Below, one piece after another: positions 9,701 through 16,587 of a stretch of DNA of 64,000 nt. Every line of letters starts with the position of its first letter. The stretch's first letter is position 1. Origin of the DNA: Desulfoglaeba alkanexedens ALDC (GTDB taxonomy: Bacteria > Desulfobacterota > Syntrophobacteria > Syntrophobacterales > DSM-9756). The notes under the pieces are model-generated. The model did no database searches and was not told the DNA's origin. It worked only from the letters and a program-made list of their open reading frames with translations. The position numbers and the translations under genes are program-made. The stretch covers positions 1,729,501-1,793,500 of the forward strand of contig NZ_CP040098.1 of NCBI RefSeq assembly GCF_005377625.1. Reading direction: 5' to 3'.

Positions 9701-10170
9701 TCCTTGTCCTTCCTCATCCCGAGCGGGAGGCGCCGGATGTGCGCCGCATGCGACCGAACCTGGAGACCGAGGCCACCGCCATGCAAGTGGTGATGGAACA
9801 TGAGCAAGCCCAGGGCCGCCAAGTTTACGACGTTCACGAAAAGAACCTGGGTTACGACGTTACCAGCTTGGACCTAAACTCCGGCGAGTTGCGGCTCATT
9901 GAAGTCAAGGGTCTATCCGCGGCGACAGGCACAATCCTCCTCACACCAAACGAAAGGCGCGTGGCCGAGGACCGCCGGGATTGCTACTGGCTCTATGTTG
10001 TTACCAATTGCGCCACCCATCCGATCCTGCAGGAGCCGATCAAAGACCCAGCCAGATTCCCCTGGCAGGAAGTGACCAAGGTCGCCCACTACTGGCTCGA
10101 AGTAAACGCCATGACGAGACCGATGATGGTCAGGGAGGATCGTGCGCCATATGGAAGGGAAAAGCCATGA
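6730..10170 (+). CDS. Hma-type SNF2-family helicase with C-terminal DUF3883
   Basis: A 1146-residue SNF2/DEAD-like motor, the helicase component of an Hma (helicase-methylase-ATPase) defence operon. Walker A is DDAGAGKT at 129-136, DEAH at 229-232 (VDEAHRMSW), followed by TATPHKGDP and the C-terminal helicase lobe (EAAGEGINLQ, then RMGRIHRYGQ). A coiled, Glu/Arg-rich segment covers roughly 890-990. The end (about 1015-1125, RLIEVKGLSAATG) is DUF3883, a nuclease-fold domain often joined to defence helicases. It overlaps both neighbours by ATGA. All motor motifs are present, so it should be active. The substrate, probably incoming DNA, is inferred from the system. Confidence 0.85.
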   Translation: MTASSDSIHEGCILTGSLFNEPMRVETARTSNDGTWTVGLVGTHTERFRKVTLTNQDIKGLTILDSGFTFDGDGHLLRLGLQAYSLGIAWEFDPYFGLSISRVDPLPHQLEAIYDYLLKLARVRFLLADDAGAGKTIMAGLLIRELQLRGLAKRILIVCPANLSFQWQRELKEKFDEKFLVLKGWDIRDQFGVNQWLEQKKVITSLDLAKRTEILPGLRQVHWDLIIVDEAHRMSWTPPARKTARYALGELLRDTSDNILLLTATPHKGDPANFSLFLQLLDADAYADVRSIHEAMERRRAPFYLRRTKEAMVYFPERRTDGTWAAEKIFTKRIPHTVDFQIDGPEFDLYREITRFVKRQSAKAAAQGDDPRARAVGFLMSLYQRRLASSTYAMRHSLENRARRLEEGIKKAQELARQAPPDLPDPDEIEEMEENERERLEEMLEAITLAGNAEQIREEIAELRGLAKQAQAVEDSDAEAKLSKLKDLLHQEGFFDHPEQRLLLFTEFKDTLDYLVGKLKTWGFKVGCIHGGMKPGSRDESGTRLYSEQQFREGAIQVLVATEAAGEGINLQVCNILFNYDIPWNPNRLEQRMGRIHRYGQRKDCLIFNFVATNTIEGRVLQRLLEKLQEIRDALDDDAVFNVVGEVLPAAHMERVLRDYYSGKLGDADLEERLLENVDEGRFRAICQNALEGLAAKKLNLEMLIERRARAQERRVVPETIARFIREASEYVPLKLKIIEGLLHTFEPARTPPALQRHEREPDWKLPSLASRYPRCSTDREVAETHNLEWITPGHPLFEALRRHAYNKAAEAFGKGACFYSLQHEKPSRIDFYRARVVDGLGHIVHERLFAVELIGDGEPRLREPNMLGNFSPAEPPEQIPAIAAEPEPSEWLHKSALQPFLEETREERLAEVQRIVEHVELSLTELLQRADEEIGKANEDKEKGIAGADGRLAQAENRHAELLARRERRRQELERQRSLSLQAVERIASVLVLPHPEREAPDVRRMRPNLETEATAMQVVMEHEQAQGRQVYDVHEKNLGYDVTSLDLNSGELRLIEVKGLSAATGTILLTPNERRVAEDRRDCYWLYVVTNCATHPILQEPIKDPARFPWQEVTKVAHYWLEVNAMTRPMMVREDRAPYGREKP

Positions 10171-11216
10171 TAACCCTGCGGCTTTTTTCCCACGAGTTCG
10201 AATCCGTTCCGGCCGCCACTTCCTGGTACCTCGCCGATCTCGGCGAGGCGCGTGGAAAACAGGAATTGTTCACCCGCCAATCGCCGCAGCGTCTCAAGGT
10301 TCTCCGGGAGCACGCACTCATTGAAAGCGCTGTTTCATCAAACCGGATCGAGGGCGTGGAAGTCGATCAATCCCGAATCGCCACCATCGTTTTCGGCCGG
10401 CCTCTGCTGCGGGACCGTGACGAGGAGGAAGTCCGGGGGTACCGGCAGGCCCTGACATGGATTCATGAGCAGGGCGAGAAAATTCCGATATCGGAAGAAA
10501 CCATTTTACAACTCCACCGTATGACACGCGGGGAGATCTGGGATGCGGGAAAATACAAGGAAAAAGATGGCGACATCATCGAAAAGTTTCCGGATGGCAG
10601 GTCGCGGGTCCGCTTCAAGACGGTTCCGGCTAAGGACACGCCGATCTGCATGCGGGATCTTGTCGAGTTGTACGACGATGCCGTCAAGGATCGAAAAGTC
10701 CCGCCTCTTGTCCTTTTAGCCGCCTTCAACCTGGATTTTCTGTGCATCCATCCGTTTCGTGACGGCAACGGCCGGGTGTCCCGGCTTCTGATGCTCCTTC
10801 AATGTTACCATCTCGGTATCGAGGTCGGGCGATATATCAGCCTGGAGCGCCTTATTGAACAGCACAAGGAACGTTACTACGAAACCCTTCAGCAAAGCTC
10901 CCAGGGCTGGCATGAGGGCAAGCACGACCCGTGGCCATACATCAATTATCTCTTGTCGATTTTGAAAATGGCTTACAAGGAATTTGAAGACCGTATGGGC
11001 CGGATCAAGTCTCCACGAGGCGCTAAAACGGGATTGATCGAAAAGGCCGTGAGGGATTTTTCTTCGGAATTTTCGGTAAGCGATTTGGAGAGAGCCTGTC
11101 CGGGTGTAAGCCGGGATATGGTTCGCAGGGTCCTTCGGGATCTTCAGGCCAGAGGTGATGTCGAATGTCTCGGGCGAGGCCCCGGGGCTCTGTGGCGCAA
11201 AAGGGAAAAGAGGTAA
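10167..11216 (+). CDS. Fic-domain AMPylase-like protein embedded in the Hma operon
   Basis: A 349-residue Fic protein. The active loop HPFRDGNGRVSR begins near residue 195 and is intact. SSNRIEG near residues 57-63 matches the (S/T)xxxE(G/N) inhibitory helix, placed N-terminally as in class II Fic proteins, so activity should be self-restrained. A C-terminal winged helix (about 285-345) ends the protein. Fic enzymes usually transfer AMP to a protein hydroxyl group. It starts on the helicase stop (ATGA) and so is an added operon member, not a core Hma gene. It could be a toxin-like effector released when the system is disturbed; that is a hypothesis. Confidence 0.85.
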   Translation: MITLRLFSHEFESVPAATSWYLADLGEARGKQELFTRQSPQRLKVLREHALIESAVSSNRIEGVEVDQSRIATIVFGRPLLRDRDEEEVRGYRQALTWIHEQGEKIPISEETILQLHRMTRGEIWDAGKYKEKDGDIIEKFPDGRSRVRFKTVPAKDTPICMRDLVELYDDAVKDRKVPPLVLLAAFNLDFLCIHPFRDGNGRVSRLLMLLQCYHLGIEVGRYISLERLIEQHKERYYETLQQSSQGWHEGKHDPWPYINYLLSILKMAYKEFEDRMGRIKSPRGAKTGLIEKAVRDFSSEFSVSDLERACPGVSRDMVRRVLRDLQARGDVECLGRGPGALWRKREKR

Positions 11217-11297
11217 TATCCTTAAAAGAGGGTAATAAAGAGGGTAATATCGAATGTTTTGGGTAATGAATTGGGCAATAACAAAGAATTGTATCCC

Positions 11298-11741
11298 ATG
11301 ACAAAACTTCCTGACAAAGCACCCCGTTCCGATCTTCTTCTATATCAAACAGAGGACGGCCGCACGCGCATCCAGGTGCGGATGGAGAATGAAACGGTCT
11401 GGCTGACGCAAAAGCTCATGGCCGATCTGTTTCAGAAAGATGTCCGAACCATCAACGAGCATATCCGGAACATTTACGAGGAGGGGGAGCTTTCACCAGA
11501 GGCAACTATCCGGAAATTCCGGATAGTTCAAAAACATGCCGGCAAAATCAGCCATGAGGCGGCCATCGAAAAAGCACGCAACGAATACGAAAGGTTCCGG
11601 AAACAGATGCTGGACGCGCCCTCTCCCGTGGAGCGGCATTTTATAGAAGCGGTCCGGGAGGTCAAGAAACTGGAGAAGGGCAAACCAAGAAGCATAAAGA
11701 ATATGCGAAAGCACAGTGTCAGGAAAGGGAGTAAGGGATGA
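11298..11741 (+). pseudogene. RhuM-family protein with a large in-frame internal deletion
   Basis: This 147-residue ORF joins the beginning of a RhuM protein (LLLYQTEDGRTRIQVRMENE, then LTQKLMADLFQKDVRTINEH) straight to its end (HAGKISHEAAIEKARNEYE, SPVERHFIEAVREVKKLE). Comparison with the intact RhuM at 47843-48892 shows about 213 residues missing at VQK/HAGK, with the frame kept. ATG 11298 is the homologous start. The Bro-N-like N-terminal DNA-binding part survives; the middle is gone. It is either a relic or a minimal product. The preceding 80 nt carry GGGTAATA-type tandem repeats. Confidence 0.8.
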
Positions 11742-11778
11742 AACATCGATGTGCGGTTCATAATCGAGGACAAAACGG

Positions 11779-14727
11779 ATGATCCCCAAGGAATGCAAGC
11801 GCCTGGCGGAGGTGGACTTCGCCTTGTCGGCCGTCAACGACGCCTGCGTCGAGGAGAACAATCGCAAGACCCGCGTGGCCAGCGGCCACCTCTCGCTTCT
11901 CCACTCGTGGTGGGCGCGGCGACCGCTGGCCTCCTGCCGGTCGCTCCTCCTGACGCTGCTTCTTCCCGACCCGTGCGACCCGCTTTGTCCGACGGAATTC
12001 AAGGCAGCGGCGCGCAAGGCGCTCCAGCAGCACAGGAAGGTCGGCCCGAAGGACGCCGACATTCAGAAAGCGCTTCTGGCCTTCGTGGCCGACATCGCCA
12101 ACTGGGATATCGTGCGCGTGGCGGGCTACGTTTCTACGGCTCGCGAACTGGTAAAGGCCGCACACGGTTCGGTTCCGCATGTCTTGGACCCGTTCTCCGG
12201 CGGCGGCTCCATCCCGCTGGAAGCCCAGCGTCTCGGTTGCGAGGTGACCGCCTCGGACGTGAACCCGGTCGCGTGGCTCCTCCTCAAGATCGCTCTCGAA
12301 TGGTGCGGCCGCAAGGGGCAGGAACTCGCCGACCTCTTCGAGGAATGGGCCGAATGGACGCTCAAGGAAGCTGAGAAACGCCTTGTCGAATACTATCCGG
12401 CGGACGCGCAAAGGCGGAAGCCGCTCGCCTATCTCTGGGCGCGGACCGTGCAGTGCGAGGCCGCCGGGTGCGGGGCGCGGATTCCGCTCGTCCGCAATCT
12501 GGTGCTCTCAACATCAAAGGGCCGGAAGAAGGCCCTTCGTATCGTTTATCAGAAGGGCTCACTTGAGCCGCGCGTCGAGGTTTTCATGCCTTCCAGCGAC
12601 AAGGAAGTCGAGCGCGGCACGGTCGCCGGGAACAACGCCACCTGCCCGAAGTGTCACATGGTCACGCCACGCGAGCGCGTTCAGGCGCAACTGCGCGATA
12701 AACGCGGTGGAGCGGATGACGCGGTTCTACTGGCGGTGGTTCGGGGAAATACAAGTGGACATGGGAAGGATTACGAGGCACCGAATCGTCACGACATGGA
12801 GGCCTTCTTCAAGGCGGCCACAAAGTCTAAGTCCATCAAGATCGAAATGCCACCGGCTCCGCCGGAGGGCGACACGGGTTTCCGCCCTCGTCCATACGGC
12901 ATCACCAACTGGGCCGACGTCCTCGCCCCGCGCCAGCGGTTCTCGCGCTGGGTGTTGCATGAGGTCATCGAGGACGCGCTCAAGGAAGCGGCCAAGAAGA
13001 CCAAGGACAAAGACCTGCTCGACGCCCTCGCCGCCTGCCTCTACGCGGCCTACTCGGACAACGGGCAGTACCACACCTCGCTCTGCGTCTGGCTCTCGGA
13101 AGGTGTAAAGTCCATTTTCATACAGGGTTCCGGCGTCCCCATGCGCGCCGACTTTGTGGAAGGCAATCCCTTGAGCCCGAACTGCGAGGGGCTGGGCTAC
13201 TCCATCCGTAGCGTCCAGAGCGCCCTGCGAAACCTTTCCGCCATCCGCTACCAGCCCTCTTCGCCGCTCCTGGCGAACGTGCTGGATGCGGTCCTGCCGG
13301 AGGAATCGGTGGACGTGGTCTTCACTGATCCGCCCTACGCCAACCAGATTCCCTACGCGCACCTCTCCGATTTCTTTTACGGCTGGCTCCGCCTTGGGCT
13401 TCGAAACCGCCTGCCGCAGGCTTTCACGGCCCCAGAGACCGAGAAGGCCCGCGAACTGACCGAAAACCGCGCCGTCAAGGACGGCGGCGTGCATGACCGC
13501 CAGTGGTACGAGAGTCACATGTATGAGGCTTTTGCCCAGATGAAGCGGGTCATCCGCGAGGACGGTGTGGCTTCCGTGGTCTTCGCCCACAAGGACACCG
13601 ACCGCTGGGAGGCGCTCGTCTCGGCGCTGGTGCAGGCGGGTTGGCGCACGACCGGCTCGTGGCCCATCGCCACCGAACGCAGACAACGAATGCGCGGCCA
13701 GGGCTACGCGGCGCTTGAAACCAGCGTCCACCTCGTCTGCCGCCCGCGCCCCGACGATGCGCCGGTAGGCGACTGGGGCGAAGTCCTCCGCGAGCTTCCC
13801 AATCGTGTCGGCGACTGGATGGAACGTCTCCAGGGTGAAAACATACGCGGGGCTGACTTGGTTTTTGCCTGCATCGGGCCGGCACTGGAGATATTCAGCC
13901 GATACCGAAAGGTTGAGACTGCCGACGGCAGCGAGGTCAAGCTCACCGAGTACCTGAAAAAGGTCTGGGAGGTCGTAGGACGCACGGCCCTCGAACAAAT
14001 TCTCGGGACAGCAGAGGCCCGGGCTCGAAACGGCATGGCAGGAGTCCTGGAAGAGGATGCACGTTTGACGGCTCTTTTCCTCTGGACGATCCAAGCCACC
14101 AATGGGAATGATGAAGGGAAAAGTAAAAAGGAAAAAGGTAAAAGTGATGAAGCAGAAGATGAGACTGATGATATAGACGACGACGAAGATTCTCCGAGGG
14201 GCAAAACCAAAGGCTACAGCCTGGTCTTCGACGTGGTTCGCCGTTTTGCGCAGCCTTTGGGCATTGATCTTCCAAAATGGGAGGGCCGTGTGATCGAGAC
14301 GAAGAAAGGCGTGGTCCGACTCATGGCGGTTTCAGAACGGGCAAGGCAGCTTTTTGGCTCCGCAGGCATGGAGTCTGCGGTTGAAGAGCTTCTTGCACCT
14401 TCGCCAACAGGTCAAATGATGCTTCCCGGCTTCGAGGAATCGGCAGCCGATAACAAGCAAAAAATACGGAGTCGGGGACGGGGTCGGCAAATCAGCATTG
14501 ATGATCCCGCTGAAATGGATGCGTCTGCCACCACCCTCGACCGGGTGCATGCAGCCATGCTGCTTCAGGCCGGCGGGCAGGCCAATGCCTTACGGATGCT
14601 CATCAAGGCCGAACAGGATCGCGGTCCGGACTTCCTGCGCCTGGCCAATGCCCTGTCGGCGCTCTATCCGTCAGGGAGCGAGGAAAAGCGCCTGCTGGAT
14701 GCCATGCTGTTGGCGGCGCCGCGATAA
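11779..14727 (+). CDS. Hma-type DUF1156 DNA adenine methylase
   Basis: The 982-residue methylase of the Hma system. The N-terminal DUF1156 block (HSWWARRPLASCR) is typical. SAM motif I LDPFSGGGS is near residues 136-144, and the catalytic motif DPPY near 517 marks an amino-methyltransferase. A zinc-ribbon pair (CEAAGCG; CPKCH) lies between them. Residues near 775-815 are very acidic and lysine-rich (KSKKEKGKSDEAEDE) and are encoded by a GGAAAAGTAAAAAGG-like tandem repeat, probably a later insertion. It presumably marks self DNA so that the helicase and ATPase act only on unmodified invaders; this is inferred from comparable systems. Confidence 0.85.
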   Translation: MIPKECKRLAEVDFALSAVNDACVEENNRKTRVASGHLSLLHSWWARRPLASCRSLLLTLLLPDPCDPLCPTEFKAAARKALQQHRKVGPKDADIQKALLAFVADIANWDIVRVAGYVSTARELVKAAHGSVPHVLDPFSGGGSIPLEAQRLGCEVTASDVNPVAWLLLKIALEWCGRKGQELADLFEEWAEWTLKEAEKRLVEYYPADAQRRKPLAYLWARTVQCEAAGCGARIPLVRNLVLSTSKGRKKALRIVYQKGSLEPRVEVFMPSSDKEVERGTVAGNNATCPKCHMVTPRERVQAQLRDKRGGADDAVLLAVVRGNTSGHGKDYEAPNRHDMEAFFKAATKSKSIKIEMPPAPPEGDTGFRPRPYGITNWADVLAPRQRFSRWVLHEVIEDALKEAAKKTKDKDLLDALAACLYAAYSDNGQYHTSLCVWLSEGVKSIFIQGSGVPMRADFVEGNPLSPNCEGLGYSIRSVQSALRNLSAIRYQPSSPLLANVLDAVLPEESVDVVFTDPPYANQIPYAHLSDFFYGWLRLGLRNRLPQAFTAPETEKARELTENRAVKDGGVHDRQWYESHMYEAFAQMKRVIREDGVASVVFAHKDTDRWEALVSALVQAGWRTTGSWPIATERRQRMRGQGYAALETSVHLVCRPRPDDAPVGDWGEVLRELPNRVGDWMERLQGENIRGADLVFACIGPALEIFSRYRKVETADGSEVKLTEYLKKVWEVVGRTALEQILGTAEARARNGMAGVLEEDARLTALFLWTIQATNGNDEGKSKKEKGKSDEAEDETDDIDDDEDSPRGKTKGYSLVFDVVRRFAQPLGIDLPKWEGRVIETKKGVVRLMAVSERARQLFGSAGMESAVEELLAPSPTGQMMLPGFEESAADNKQKIRSRGRGRQISIDDPAEMDASATTLDRVHAAMLLQAGGQANALRMLIKAEQDRGPDFLRLANALSALYPSGSEEKRLLDAMLLAAPR

Positions 14728-14737
14728 GGAGAAAGTC

Positions 14738-15973
14738 ATGCTGAAACGATTGCATGTTACGAATTTCAAGTCCCTTGCGGATATGACCATCGAACTGCCG
14801 CACTTTACGGTATTATTCGGGCCGAATGCGGCCGGCAAAAGCAACTTCCTTGATGCTGTCCAGGCGCTTTCGCGCATTGGAACGCTGAGAACACTTTCGG
14901 ATGCGATGTCGGAACCCATTCGCGGATATCCCATCGAATTTTTCTCCTTTCCCCCGGGAGGCTTGCAGGACCTGCTGAATTCAAAAAGCCCGAAGTTTTC
15001 TCTCGAAGCAGATCTGACGGTCGGGAGCAGCTCCTACCGCTACCGTGTGGAGGTTGCCATAGAACCCGATTCGGGCGGCTTAAGCGTGAAGGACGAATAT
15101 CTGGCGCAGCTTGGCGCCAGGGGCGAACCCAAGGGACGGCCATCCATCGAACGGGTGGCCGATAGTCTCCACATCCGCAGAAAAAGTAAACCGGCCCATC
15201 CACGTCAGGAAACGGTCGGACTGAATCACTCCATCCTTTCGGACCAGAGGCTTGGAGGCGTCGAATACCGAGCCATCGAACGGGCACGGCAGGAACTATC
15301 CGGATGGCGGACATATTATTTGGATCCCCGTGTCGCCATGCGGGCGGCCCAGCCGCCCTCCGATGTTCAGGATATAGGTGTGCTCGGTGGTGAGATCGCA
15401 CCTTATCTCTACCGGCTTCGCGCAGACTATCCCAAGCATTTCCAGGCGGTATCTCGAACACTTAAATCACTGGTGCCTAATGTAGAAAGGATGGACGTCG
15501 ATCTGGACAAACGTCGGGGCACACTCGACATCCTGGTTCGTCAGGACGGCATCGATTATTCCTCCCGAATTGTCTCGGAAGGCACCCTGAGGGTGCTGGC
15601 CTTATGCGCCATCGCGGTCAATCCCTGGGGCAGTTCACTGCTGACATTCGAGGAACCTGAAAACGGTGTTCATCCCCGACGGCTCGAGCTGATCGCCGAT
15701 CTCTTGCTGTCATTGGCCGTGGATGGAAACCGGCAGGTAATTGTCACCACGCATTCGCCGCTCTTCTGCGATGCAGTATTGCGAAGAGCGCGATCATATC
15801 CAACCCAGATCGGGTTATTCAATGTGCGTCGCAGAGGGCATGCAACCGTGGTTCGATCCTTCGATGTCTCTGGGCCGCTGTTCAGAGATTTGGAAATTGC
15901 GCAAGCGCTGACAGCGGGTACCGAGGACGGACTGTTCGAGAACCTTTTGCTGCGGGGGGTGCTCGATGAATAG
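14738..15973 (+). CDS. AAA_21/RecF-like ATPase embedded in the Hma operon
   Basis: A 411-residue ABC-type ATPase of the SMC/RecF-like AAA_21 group. Walker A GPNAAGKSN is near residues 28-36, and the signature region and Walker B (LLTFEEPENGVHP) near 300 are followed by the H-loop (VIVTTHSPLF). Its start follows AAGGAGA, 10 nt after the methylase stop. It overlaps the next gene by eight bases. ATPases of this kind pair with TOPRIM-like partners in Gabija-, OLD- and Septu-like defence units, which fits the neighbour. It is not a core Hma gene and so counts as embedded cargo. Confidence 0.85.
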   Translation: MLKRLHVTNFKSLADMTIELPHFTVLFGPNAAGKSNFLDAVQALSRIGTLRTLSDAMSEPIRGYPIEFFSFPPGGLQDLLNSKSPKFSLEADLTVGSSSYRYRVEVAIEPDSGGLSVKDEYLAQLGARGEPKGRPSIERVADSLHIRRKSKPAHPRQETVGLNHSILSDQRLGGVEYRAIERARQELSGWRTYYLDPRVAMRAAQPPSDVQDIGVLGGEIAPYLYRLRADYPKHFQAVSRTLKSLVPNVERMDVDLDKRRGTLDILVRQDGIDYSSRIVSEGTLRVLALCAIAVNPWGSSLLTFEEPENGVHPRRLELIADLLLSLAVDGNRQVIVTTHSPLFCDAVLRRARSYPTQIGLFNVRRRGHATVVRSFDVSGPLFRDLEIAQALTAGTEDGLFENLLLRGVLDE

Positions 15974-16574
15974 ATCTCTGATTGTCGATCTTTTTGTCGA
16001 AGACCGCGCACACGAGGAGTTCCTCAAGCCCCTTATCCATCGGATCGCTCGGGATGAAAATGTTATCGTCACCGTCCGGCCGCGATCAGCGCGAGGAGGT
16101 CACGGACGCGCCATTCGCGAGTATGAAGTTTACCAGAAGATACTGGAAAAGGGCCTGATGAGCGATGAGCAGCCGGATGTGATCGTCGTCGCCATCGACG
16201 GCAACTGTGCTACATTCAACAAGAAGCGGGACGAAATCATTGACTCAACCAAGGCATTGTTCAGGGAGCGTCTCGTTACCGCATGTCCTGACCCCCATGT
16301 CGAACGATGGTATCTGGCAGACCCGGAATCGTTTTACCAAGTCGTTGGAACCATGCCGAAGGTCGAAAAGCGTAAATGTAAACGAGATTACTATAAAAAC
16401 ATTCTTGTTCAAGCCATTCGAAGCGCTGGGCATCCAATCAACCTCGGCGGGATTGAATTCGCCCCGGAATTGACCGAGGCGATGGATCTGTATCGGGCAG
16501 GCCAAAATCATCATTGTCTGAAGGCACTCATTGATGGATTGAGAGCCAAATTCAGACAGGCCGACCAGGCATAG
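15966..16574 (+). CDS. DUF4276-like, TOPRIM-related partner of the AAA ATPase
   Basis: A 202-residue protein with the DUF4276 layout: an early acidic motif (FVEDRAHEEF, Glu12), a strand ending in VVVAIDGN (Asp78) and the PHVERWYLADPESF motif near 113-126. DUF4276 is considered distantly TOPRIM-like, so it may cut or bind nucleic acid under control of the ATPase encoded just before it. In classical TOPRIMs the second acidic motif is DxD; here Asp-Gly-Asn, so catalysis is uncertain. The eight-base overlap argues for a two-subunit complex. Confidence 0.7.
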   Translation: MNRSLIVDLFVEDRAHEEFLKPLIHRIARDENVIVTVRPRSARGGHGRAIREYEVYQKILEKGLMSDEQPDVIVVAIDGNCATFNKKRDEIIDSTKALFRERLVTACPDPHVERWYLADPESFYQVVGTMPKVEKRKCKRDYYKNILVQAIRSAGHPINLGGIEFAPELTEAMDLYRAGQNHHCLKALIDGLRAKFRQADQA

Positions 16575-16587
16575 GAGAGGGCTCACT

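Noticed and set aside
12727-14094. Minus-strand ORF of 455 codons
   Set aside because: Lies wholly opposite the DUF1156 methylase, whose SAM and DPPY motifs are clear; no recognisable domain in the antisense.
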